Source of the DNA: Liolophura sinensis
Taxonomy: Eukaryota; Mollusca; Polyplacophora; Chitonida; Chitonidae
NCBI RefSeq assembly: GCF_032854445.1
Contig: NW_027018469.1
Span: 1 to 23,643 of the forward strand
Length of the DNA: 23,643 nt
Reading direction: 5' to 3'
How positions within the stretch are numbered: the stretch's first letter is position 1; every line of letters starts with the position of its first letter. Both the position numbers and the translations under genes were made by a program. Under the pieces are notes generated by a model. The model had not been told where the DNA came from. It ran no database searches and was given only the letters and a program-made list of their open reading frames with translations. Shown in pieces: positions 8,684 through 16,361 of this stretch.

Positions 8684-11600
8684 ATTTTACAGAAGATATT
8701 GGGCTGTCAGATGAACCTCTGGCGAGTACCATTGTTAAAACAGAAGATATTAATCTGGCAGATGAACCTTTGACGAGGTCCATTGTTAAAACAGAAGATG
8801 TTGGCCTGCCAGATGATCTGCTGGCGACGCCCATCGGTAAAACAGAAGATGTTCACCTTACAGATGAACTTCTGGCGAGGCCCATTGTTAAAACAGAAGA
8901 TATAAACCTAGATGAACCTCTGGCGAGGCCTGTTGTTAAGACAGAAATTGTTGACCGAGAAGATGAACCTCTGGTGAGGCGCATTATTAAAACAGAAGAT
9001 ATTGACTTAGAAGATGAACCTCTGGCGAGGCCTATTGTTCAAACACAAGATGTTGATATGGTTGATGATCCACTGGCGAGGCCCATTGTTAAAACAGAAC
9101 ATGTTGATCTGGCAGATGATTCTCTGGCGAGGCACATTAGGAAGAGTGAACAGCCTGACCTGCCAGTTGAATCCCAAGATTTGTCGATCGTTGAGAACGA
9201 AACGGTTGGCCTCCAGGATGAGTTGTGGTCCATTTTTGAGACAGATGAAGGAAGTTTTGAATGTCCAGGAGAACCTCAAGGTCGCTCCATTGTTGAAGCA
9301 GGAAAAGACAAACCAAAAGTGTGTCCCACCGTGAAGGCAGAAGCTGCTGACCTTCAACCCATTCAAGAAACTGTTCAGGTATATCGCAATACCAACAATG
9401 AACGTCTGAAGCCTTATGAGGGATCTCACACTAATCGAAGTGTTACACACACCAGAAAACTGGCTGAACTACTCCTTCCTCCTGGAGGATTAGAAACGAA
9501 ATCAACGAGTTGTCAGACTGAATACGATGCCTCTCCGGTTAGCCTTGAAGAGGTAATGGACACCATGTGTCAGACGGAAACCGATGCCTCTGTGCTGAGA
9601 TCTGAGCGGCTACGCGAGAAACAGATTACATGTAATATTTGTGGGATGAACTTAACTCATTCTTTGGAGGATCACATGAAAAAACACCCAGGCCTTCTTC
9701 CTTTTACCTGCATATTGTGTAAGCAAGACTGTAAGAATCCATCAGGTTTGAAAGTACACATGAGAGTACACACCGGTGATAAACCCTACACCTGCACTAT
9801 TTGTAAGAGAAAATTTAGAGCGTTGGGTGCTCTAAAGAGTCATCTGAAGATACACTCGGATATAAGACCATACGCATGCACAGATTGCAACAAAACTTTC
9901 AAGAATTTGGCAGCTTTGAAACCGCACATGAGGCTGCATACTGGGGAAAGACCTTTCAGTTGTAACCTTTGTGAGAAGAGGTTTATACAGTCGTGTAATT
10001 TGAAAATGCACATGAGATCTCATAAAAATGATAAAGCTAACATGTGTGATATCTGTGGCAAGAAGTTCGCACAACCCTATGAATTGAAGACTCACAGCAG
10101 AACACATACAGATGATAAACGTCCATACAGCTGTGACGTGTGCGAGAAAACATTCAGCACCTCAGCTTCTTATAATGATCACGTCAAATGGCATATCCGT
10201 AAAAGACTGAACATGAGTTCTGTTTCCAAGAGAACCTTCAAGCAACAATCGCAATCCAAAATGCAAAAACATACAGGTAGAAATCAGTACACGTGTAATA
10301 TTTGTGGGAAAAATTTTGCACGAGAAGGTAACCTGTGGAATCACCAGAAACGGCAAAACTGTGAAAGTAGCTGTCAGGGTTTTAAGTCCAGATCTAAAGC
10401 TTCCATGCCAAGGAACACAACCGATATTCCTGATGTGATGCCACCGTCCACTGAATCTGCTGGCATGGAATCTCTGGTGTCTCAACCGGAGACTTCGGAT
10501 TATGTGAGTACCATTCATGAGACAAAAATAACACATTCTTGTTCTGTGATGGATTGCATGGGAGTGCAAAACGGTGAAAATTGCAATTCGGGTGAGAAAT
10601 TTGAACAAAGCTTTAAAGACTCAAACGGTTTGAAAACACTATTTAGGCCACACGCAAGTGATAAATCCTACGCCTGTAACCTTTGCGAGAGAAAGTTTAC
10701 CAGAGAAAGCGATTTGAAGGCCCACATTAAAATACACACATTACAAAGAAAACAAACCTGTGGTATTTGTAGGAAAACCTTTAAGCGTTTCGCTGAATTC
10801 AAAAAACACCTGAAACGACACGCAAGCGAAGAAGCTGAAATACGTGACGGATTTTCTGAGGAAAGTTTGAGACAGAAACTTCATTCGAAACAATGCACCA
10901 ATGTACACAGTTCTGAGGATTGGATTGAGGATCGTGAACTTAGTCCGAACGGACCATCGTGTATTGAACGTATGCAAAGTTGTAAGGGATCAGACATCTC
11001 TTCTTCCTTGAACAAACCAGCACTGGCTTCCCATGACAAAGGTGAAGAACGTGTTGAAAGCTCTGATGCCCCTCAAACGAGCCCTGTTTTTGTCACAGAA
11101 TGCGTTGATATTGCGACAGAACGCGTTGATGTTGCGACAGAACACGTTGATATTGCGACAGAACGCGTTGACGTTATGACAGAACGATTCGATGGTGCGA
11201 TCAAAAGTATTGATGGTGCGATCAAAAGCATTGATGGTGCGACAGAACGTGTTGATATTGCGACAGAACACGTTGATGTTATCACTGAACCTCAACTGTT
11301 AATTGTTGTTAAAGCAGAAGATATTTACACAGAAACAGTTACCCTTCCCTACGAACTACAGGTGTGCACCAATAAGAAACAAGACGTTGATGACGAATTT
11401 CAGGCGTCGTTCTGTGACATTCAAGGCGTTGACCTCCATGTTAAGCCCGAGGTTAGCCCAAAGAGGAATCGTAAGATTGTCATCCCGTTTGAAAATCAGA
11501 TGTACACCAGTGAGGAGCAAAGTGTTGACTTTTCAAATAAATCAGAGGCGCAGTTTAAGAGGAACTGCAGTATTTCAGTCCCGCTTGAACCTCAAGTTTG

Positions 11601-12039
11601 CTCCGACCAGCAACAAGGCGTTGACATTCAAGTTGAGCCTGAGGTGTGGCCTGATAAGAACTGCAAAATTGTCATCTCACTTGAATCCGAAAGGCAAGCG
11701 GTTGGTCTCCCAGTTAAGATTAAGCAGTGGTCCGGTAAGAATCGCACAATTGTCATTCCTTTGGAACCCCAAGTATGCTTTGATGGGCAAAAAGGCGTTG
11801 ACCTTTCTGGTAAAATTCAAACGTTTGAGGCAAAATGTATAGACAGTGAAGCTTGCTCACATTCAGCTGATTTAGATTGCCGAACTTCTGAAGAGACTGG
11901 AGGTCTGACAATTACAGGAATGTATTCGTCATCCTCATTCGTTCAGAGTGACTCCAGGAAAACCAGTCAAAGTAAACTCGAACTGAAAGCGTTGCAAGAA
12001 GGAACGCAGAACAAGTCAATAATGATAAATGATAAATAA
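8684..12039 (+). CDS. Poly-zinc-finger C2H2 protein with three repeat arrays, large 3' exon
   Basis: A 1,118-codon open exon; the start codon lies in an unidentified upstream exon, since the first in-frame ATG here is only at 9058. Counting from the acceptor, residues about 1-170 form a 17-aa repeat array. A pair of C-Q-T-E-x-D-A-S motifs lies near 277-300. C2H2 modules 1-7 span 317-504, linked by TGDKP/TGERP-type linkers. A cysteine-less finger follows, then a C2HC finger (538-560), a spacer with a broken finger, fingers at 665-685 and 693-713, a 9 x 7-aa array (808-870) and a 32-aa repeat array (901-1046). Canonical linkers indicate DNA binding in the nucleus. Helix residues -1/2/3/6 for modules 2-7 are N/S/G/V, A/G/A/S, N/A/A/P, Q/C/N/M, Q/Y/E/T and T/A/S/D. 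The fingers and frame are direct observation; the regulator role is inferred from the family. No effector domain (KRAB, BTB, SCAN) is seen. Orthology is unknown. Confidence 0.9.
8692..9195 (+). repeat. In-frame 51-bp minisatellite coding a 17-residue acidic repeat
   Basis: The lysine (or its substitute) of successive units falls at 8737, 8788, 8839, 8890, 8938, 8989, 9040, 9091 and 9142, so every step is 51 bp except one of 48 bp. The consensus unit is K-T-E-D-[IV]-x-L-x-D-E-P-L-A-R-P-I-V. Six of the nine steps keep the SUMO-acceptor pattern [VI]-K-T-E (8737, 8788, 8890, 8938, 8989, 9091). The others read G-K-T-E, V-Q-T-Q and R-K-S-E. A tenth diverged unit follows to about 9195. All units stay in one frame with no stop, which indicates protein-level constraint on the array. 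Confidence 0.93.
9631..10194 (+). other. Zinc-finger cluster 1, seven C2H2 modules
   Basis: Cysteine-to-last-histidine spans are 9631-9687, 9709-9771, 9793-9855, 9877-9939, 9961-10023, 10045-10107 and 10132-10194. Modules 2-7 have the standard 21-residue C-x2-C-x12-H-x3-H spacing and repeat every 84 bp, with one extra codon before module 7. Module 1 has only ten residues between the second cysteine and the first histidine and lacks the usual phenylalanine, so it may fold poorly. Linkers such as T-G-D-K-P and T-G-E-R-P are close to canonical after modules 2, 4 and 6. Those after modules 3 and 5 are diverged (S-D-I-R-P, K-N-D-K-A). Confidence 0.95.
10216..10362 (+). other. Cysteine-less finger followed by a C2HC finger
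   Basis: At 10216-10272 a finger framework remains (S-x2-S-K-R-T-F ... K-H-T-G-R-N-Q), but both cysteines are serine and two residues are missing, so it cannot bind zinc in the usual way. The next module, 10294-10362, starts normally (C-N-I-C-G-K-N-F) and ends H-x5-C instead of H-x3-H, which is compatible with a C2HC zinc site. Its helix positions -1/2/3/6 read R/G/N/N. Confidence 0.85.
10582..10821 (+). other. Zinc-finger cluster 2: one broken module and two intact C2H2 fingers
   Basis: The segment at 10582-10653 keeps a finger-like outline (C-N-S-G-E-K-F ... P-H) but has lost its second cysteine and normal histidine spacing. Intact fingers follow at 10675-10737 and 10759-10821, both 21 residues with standard ligand spacing. 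Helix residues -1/2/3/6 are R/S/D/A and R/A/E/K. The linker between them (T-L-Q-R-K-Q-T) is not canonical. A 220-bp linker rich in S and T separates this cluster from cluster 1. Confidence 0.92.
11104..11292 (+). repeat. In-frame 21-bp minisatellite coding nine heptads
   Basis: Nine consecutive 21-bp units start at 11104, 11125, 11146, 11167, 11188, 11209, 11230, 11251 and 11272 with no indels. The consensus heptad is V-D-[IV]-A-T-E-[RH]. Units 5-7 carry an F/I-D-G-A-I-K-S variant that has itself been duplicated. The heptad length invites a coiled-coil reading, but the hydrophobic pattern is weak, so I do not claim one. Both strands are open across much of the array; the antisense frames are a by-product of the repeat. 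Confidence 0.95.
11383..11830 (+). repeat. In-frame 96-bp repeat coding 32-residue units
   Basis: The G/S-V-D (or A-V-G) marker of successive units starts at 11425, 11521, 11617, 11698 and 11794, giving steps of 96, 96, 81 and 96 bp. A partial unit begins at 11383. The consensus is roughly G-V-D-[LI]-x-V-x-P-E-V-x-P-x-x-N-C-K-I-V-I-P-L-E-P-Q-V-C with a Q-rich end. The hydrophobic core falls at 11476 (I-V-I-P), 11572 (I-S-V-P), 11668 (I-V-I-S) and 11749 (I-V-I-P). It is followed by acidic residues, a layout reminiscent of SUMO-interacting motifs (inference). Confidence 0.88.
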
Positions 12040-12040
12040 A
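12035..12040 (+). promoter_or_regulatory. Possible polyadenylation signal overlapping the stop codon
   Basis: AATAAA spans the TAA stop of the zinc-finger exon. A second AATAAA occurs at 12180-12185 at the left edge of the SINE insertion, and another at 12595-12600. Which, if any, is used cannot be told from sequence. Confidence 0.35.
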
Positions 12041-12098
12041 TTGCAAATACGTGGCAATTGACACAAAAGCTCCAGAGATTGAGAGCCCACAGGCTGAT

Positions 12099-12480
12099 CC
12101 ATTGAAACCATTCGCGTGTGTATGTTTCAAAAATTTCTCTTTCCCCAGTCCCTTAAAAGCCCATCAAATGCTTCACAAGAATAAAATTTATTTATTTATT
12201 TATTTGAACGATGTTTTACGTCGTACTCAAGAATATTCCACCTATACGACGACACTCAGCATTGTGGTGAGAGGAAACCGTCCAGAGCCCTGGGGACACC
12301 CAAAGCCATCCGCGGGTAGACATTCCCACGTACGCCAGCATGAGCTGGACTCAAAGGGGCCGCATTGCTCCTGGGTCATTGCGGCGCGCCACATGTGTTA
12401 AAAGCCACATCAGTGCACTGTGTGCCAAAAAAGTTTCCCACGGGACATGGGTTTGCAAAGGCATATGAAAACACATGAGG
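12099..12480 (+). pseudogene. Fossil of two further zinc fingers, split by a SINE
   Basis: Before the SINE (about 12111-12176) the sequence reads F-A-C-V-C-F-K-N-F ... L-K-A-H-Q-M-L-H, a finger with one residue missing between its cysteines. After the SINE (12402-12480) the same frame reads K-P-H-Q-C-T-V-C-Q-K-S-F ... L-Q-R-H-M-K-T-H-E, a complete C2H2 finger preceded by the K-P of a typical linker. The two halves share a frame (codons starting at multiples of 3) but are out of frame with the main exon, which ends at 12039. They are interrupted by the SINE, whose right end supplies a stop at 12399-12401. This suggests that an ancestral array extended further 3', or that this is a separate decayed paralogue. 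Confidence 0.75.
12183..12391 (-). mobile_element. SINE family A inserted in a zinc-finger linker
   Basis: Minus-strand copy with a (TTTA)n-like tail on the left (12187-12204), ATGTTTTACGTCGTACTCAAG body sequence, and CCTGGGTCATTGCGGCGCGCC at the right, where the head is truncated. I found no clear TSD. It separates two half-fossils of a zinc-finger array that would otherwise be joined through a near-canonical linker. Confidence 0.85.
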
Positions 12481-12965
12481 CCTCTATACCTGTTAGATTT
12501 GCCAGAAAAACTTCACAAAGTTATTTAACAACACCGGGCACGTGGTTCAAAAGCTTCAAAATTTGTCTTTTCCGTGTGGCCTAAGGGCCCGTGAAATAAA
12601 TCACACGGGCGAAAGGCCACATTTGTGCTGAGGTATGCAGTTATGATGGTCAGAAACTTTTCTGAATTATGGAATTTAAGAACGGGCCGTACGAATGTTG
12701 TGATAGATAGTAACAAAGGGCCTGGGACATTTGTGAAGAATAATTGCTGGGTAATTCTTGTAAGGTAATTACGAACGCCGTGTGGAACCTGGGCTAAAGA
12801 GACTATCTTAATCCCAGGTGGAATTTGACATGATGTGTAATTACGAACGTCGTACAGAAATCTTCGATGAATACAGTAATTACGAATGTCATATTAAATT
12901 CTATTAGGGGTACAATAGCGCAGTGTTTGGGATATTTATTTTAAAACCATTAATGTAGTTACGAA
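12481..12965 (+). pseudogene. Decayed sequence with zinc-finger remnants and short repeats
   Basis: In the frame of the fossil finger, the sequence from about 12486 translates with stops but keeps finger-like strings: Y-T-C-stop-I-C-Q-K-N-F-T-K, then H-T-G-E-R-P-H-L-C-stop near 12602. Further on, ACGAAYG-type strings recur at 12691, 12771, 12843, 12882 and 12961. Two of the steps (72 and 39 bp) are multiples of three. These may be worn remnants of inter-finger segments (for example L-R-T), but that part is weak. Confidence 0.5.
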
Positions 12966-13691
12966 AGCAAAGCAAACTGGCAAAGTTACGTGAATATGAA
13001 TAACAGTGCTTTGGGGCATTTTTGAGAAAATCTTTTGAAAAAAAGAGTCAGAACGTATGTGTTGGTGAAAAAAGTAAAACTCCAGCGGGAAAATTACAAA
13101 TCTCTTTGTAATCTCCTAACGAGAATCAACAGATATGAATGGTTATTTGCATTTGTGGAATAAAAATCATTGAGTATTTTAGAAAAGGCATATAGCTCAC
13201 CTCTTCCTAATTTGGCTAATTGTTAAAGTTTCTAGAAAAGCAAAATGTGTGTCAATCTGTTGTAAATTTCGCTTCATAGTCCGAAGATTAGCTGATATAC
13301 AACGATGGGAAAGGGAGTTATCTAGAAAAGTGTTTTTACACTGCACTGGAAAGTTTTGGTCACGTGTAAAACACGGCCTAACCTAATTTTGTCGCCGATT
13401 CCACCAAAATCGACTTCTGGCGTAAGGCAAACTGTGAAGTGCGATTTTAGAACTATAATGCTAATTTAAAACAAGGTTTGACCGCGTCTATAAAAAACAA
13501 CAAATGTCAACACGTGTCAAAATATCAACTTAAATGCCGCAAAATATGCATTCTGACGAAGTCAGAAATCGCTTCGAGGAATCCGTTCATGTGGTCTTGG
13601 GTGGGACTTATTTCAGAACAGAGATTAACCCCCTGACTAAGTGTCGTCGCTGTTCTGGTTTTAATCTGCATGCTCACTTTAGCCTTTTATA
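12966..13691. other. No gene seen
   Basis: I see no coding frame, RNA gene or clear repeat. AAGGGAGTTATCT at 13311-13323 resembles the GAGTTATCTCCC strings at 19489 and 19314 on the opposite strand and may belong to a dispersed repeat. Confidence 0.45.
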
Positions 13692-13823
13692 TTCGCTGTG
13701 AGTTCAAGTCTAGCTCACGCTGTCTTATTTCCCCAGTGTTCGCTGGAAAGTCAGCAGTCTGCGAATGGTTGTGGGTTTCCTCCCACCATGTAACGCTTGA
13801 GGTCGTCGTATAAGGGAAATATT
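13692..13823 (+). mobile_element. SINE family A fragment, plus strand
   Basis: It begins at the B-box region (TTCGCTGTGAGTTCAAGTC), continues through a diverged body (GGTTGTGGGTTTCCTCCCACC) and fades after GTCGTCGTATAAGGGAAATATT. The A-box half of the head and the 3' end are missing. It pairs with the minus-strand copy at 14027 as an inverted repeat around the palindrome at 13871-13936. Confidence 0.7.
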
Positions 13824-13870
13824 ATGGGAGGTTAAGATGGGGCCTATACTATCGCGGTGAATTTGTGTAT

Positions 13871-13936
13871 GAAGAGTGACTAACACGAATGAGTGACTTT
13901 ATGTATGAAGTCACTCATTCGTGTTAGGCACTCTTC
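13871..13936. repeat. Near-perfect palindrome, 29-bp arms with 8-bp loop
   Basis: Arm 13871-13899 is the reverse complement of arm 13908-13936 with one mismatch, around TATGTATG (13900-13907). Weaker symmetry continues outward: ATACTAT at about 13847 pairs with ATAGTAT at about 13952. It could extrude as a cruciform, or fold as a hairpin if transcribed. The arms are AT/GC-mixed and not low in complexity. Confidence 0.95.
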
Positions 13937-14026
13937 AGTCAAGAAGATGCCAATAGTATCGAAGCGCGGGTAATCTTCTGACGACTCAATCAGGGCATGT
14001 TCATAGCGGACAGAACTACATAACTA

Positions 14027-14210
14027 CATTATGGTTGGAAGAAACCGGGCAGAGCACGGGGAAAACCCACGACCATCCGCAGGTTACTGACAGACCTTCC
14101 CACGTACAGCCGGAGAGGAAGTCAGAGCTGTATTTGAACGACCGCGTTGGTGAGAGGCTCCTGGGTCATTACGTCACGCTAGCGCGCTAACCAACTCAGC
14201 CACGGGGGGC
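14027..14210 (-). mobile_element. SINE family A, tail-less copy, minus strand
   Basis: Body from CATTATGGTTGGAAGAAACC to the head GCTAGCGCGCTAACCAACTC then AGCCACGG, with B-box sequence damaged (GTATTTGAACGACCG). The 3' body and A-tail are absent. No TSD was identified. Confidence 0.8.
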
Positions 14211-14259
14211 ACCGAAAAGTGGTTACAGAAACGTGATAAATAAATATAAGTTGAAGGTA

Positions 14260-14583
14260 ATGCACCGACCCACTCATTGGTAAGATAGGGCTCAGTGGGT
14301 TCAGACAGTGTTTGGATTGAATGATACATGGGCCAGTGTTGTACCCCAAATCAATGGTACGTTCCATATGGAGGAATCATACAAGTGGTACGTTAACCCA
14401 CTGGTAACATAGAGAGGGGCCTTGGGTTAATGATGTGTCTGTGTTGGGTAATTGTAGCTTTATATGTTTGATAGGAGGCGGTGGGTTTAGGCTTTGTCAG
14501 TATTAGGTTGATGTATCTACCCTGCTCTTGGGGAGTGAAATTCTTATAGGTTATCCAAAGGCTTTATTGGGAGGCACAAAACA
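14260..14583. repeat. Diverged flank of the 73-bp satellite
   Basis: Strings typical of the neighbouring satellite recur in worn form: CAGTGGGTTCAGAC near 14290, TTAACCCACTGGTAAC near 14393, and GTGGGTTTAGG with GTCAGTATTAGG near 14480-14505. This is likely older, degraded satellite. No gene is seen. Confidence 0.45.
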
Positions 14584-15345
14584 CAGTACCGTCTCCACAT
14601 GGATCCACTGTCAGTCCCCAATACCCCAGTGGGTTCATGTTTAATATTGACATGGCAGGGTAGAGGCTACATGAACTCACTTTCATTCCCTAATACCCCA
14701 GTGGGTTCATGGCAATGAATACAAGGCCCCACTGGGGTATCACGGAGAATCAGTGAGTTCATGTGGAGGTTTACTGCGCCATGTCAGTATTAAACATGAA
14801 CCCACTGGGTTATTATGAAGTGACACTGGGTTCATGTAGAAGGTCTACCGTGCCATGTCAGTATTAAACACGAACCCACTGGGGTATTATGAAGCGACGG
14901 TGAGCTCACGTAAAGGTGTACTGTATTATGTCAGTATTAAACATGATCCCACTGGGGTATTTTGAAGCGACGGTGAGCTCACGTAGATGTGTACTGTGCC
15001 ATGTCAGTATTACACATAAACCCACTGGGTTATTATAAAGTGACACCGGGTTCATGTAGAAGGTCTACCGTGCCATGTCATTATTAAACACGAACCCACT
15101 GGGTTATTATGAAGCGACGGTGAGCTCACGTAGATGTGTACAGTACTATGCCAGTATTAAACATAAACCCAGAGGGGCATTATGAAGCGGTCATGATTTC
15201 ACGTAGAGGTGTACTGTGCCATGTCAGTATTAATCATGAACCCACAGGGTTATTATGAAGCGTCGATAACTTCACGTAGATGTGTACTGTGCCATGTCAG
15301 TATTAATCATAAACCCACTGGGGTATTATGACAGTGATATTGTAA
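14584..15345. repeat. 73-bp satellite with a head-to-head inversion
   Basis: On the right, CATGTCAGTATTA-type landmarks occur at 14780, 14854, 14927, 15000, 15074, 15147, 15220 and 15293, so units are 73-74 bp. Landmark AACCCACTGGGGTATTATG follows each. On the left the units are inverted: 14584-14705 mirrors 14728-14850 around a centre at 14716.5, with a perfect 13-bp core (14693-14705 and 14728-14740). Units fall into subtypes arranged X-Y-Y-X-Y-Z-Z, so a three-unit, 220-bp higher-order period is visible (14780 and 15000). Confidence 0.92.
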
Positions 15346-16361
15346 GTAACAGTGAGTCTTTGCGGTATTGTAATAGTTTCAGTAGTACCGCGCCGAACAT
15401 CAGTGATAGTTTACTGACAACACGCTACTCGCTAGCGGTTAAAAGTTGAAACATTGCAACGATGTAACGCAGACTAACCACACTGATACTCGCAAGTACA
15501 TTTATTTATATTCAACACCGAAGCGTGAATGTACATTACACGATGCATATACTATAGTCAGCAGCCGTGGTTTGTTGTGATTGAGTTGACTTTCGTACCT
15601 TTTCATACTGAAGAGCGGAGAACCCAAGAAAGTATGACGTCATACATGAAGCCACTGTCATAGTACGTCTGACAGTTTAAGATACTTGTAAACTACCTAC
15701 GAGTAACGATTGACATCATCGTTATCTATGTTTGACGTCAGGTTTGGCAAATCTAGGTCGCGCTGTGTGCTCGTTTTTTACAAGCTGAACGACACTTATT
15801 CATAATACATTTCCTAGTTAATATTTGGGAGTTTTATATGTGTGGGTGTGAAATAAAAAGGAAAACGACCTATTCGCGAAGAATTAGTCTGTCGTGATTA
15901 TCGCATTTTACTTGCAAAATGAAAGAAGTTAAGCCGAGAAAATGTAATTTTTCAACTGCATGTGTTTTATGCATAAGGCACTGTGTGATTACGACATAGC
16001 GTACGTGCCGCAGCTTCCAAGCTCAGTCCATGCAGTAAACATGTAAACAGCGGTCTGTGGTGCGTCATTCTTAATGTTATCACCAGTGACTTCATGAAAG
16101 TACAGCGTTGGTCAGTTTATTTGGAGGAAACAACTGGTGAAATTCGAGTTGCTTAACAGCTTGTCGTCGTAACGGCACGAGTTCGTCTGGCTCACGCGCA
16201 CAAGTCGCACTCGTATCTCGTTGACGAGTATCTGTACGGCGCATAAATATATGTAGTTGCCAGGTACATATGTGCCTGAAGTGGGCAGCGCTTTCCCCCT
16301 GACTCTGTCCACTTTCCTCCATCCATATGGCAGATATTGTGTAAATACAATACTTTTGAGA
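15346..16361. other. No gene seen; pair of CRE palindromes
   Basis: No coding frame is supported. Perfect CRE octamers TGACGTCA occur at 15635-15642 (inside the 12-bp palindrome TATGACGTCATA) and 15733-15740, with TGACATCAT near 15712 between them. Frames on the minus strand at 16092-16421 run into the adjacent SINE and show no domain. Confidence 0.5.
15633..15740. promoter_or_regulatory. Candidate CREB/ATF-type site cluster
   Basis: There are two exact TGACGTCA octamers 98 bp apart plus an intervening TGACATCAT. CREB/ATF bZIP proteins are known to bind this octamer. No TATA box, start codon or exon can be tied to it, so the target is unknown and chance remains possible. Confidence 0.35.

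Noticed and set aside
11104-11292. Coiled-coil from the nine heptads
   Set aside because: The heptad has valine and isoleucine two residues apart with aspartate between, which does not give the usual a/d hydrophobic pattern.
8990-11300. Antisense reading frames opposite the zinc-finger exon (for example 9007-9450, 10162-10608, 10990-11295)
   Set aside because: They mirror in-frame repeats and finger codons on the plus strand and show no domains of their own.
14780-15345. CRISPR-like array
   Set aside because: Units are contiguous 73-bp repeats with no unique spacers, and the host is evidently a eukaryote.
14260-15345. Helitron or Pearl-type element with a central tandem array
   Set aside because: Some bivalve elements have central repeats, but I found no terminal hallmarks (5' TC, 3' CTRR hairpin) or core ends flanking this array.
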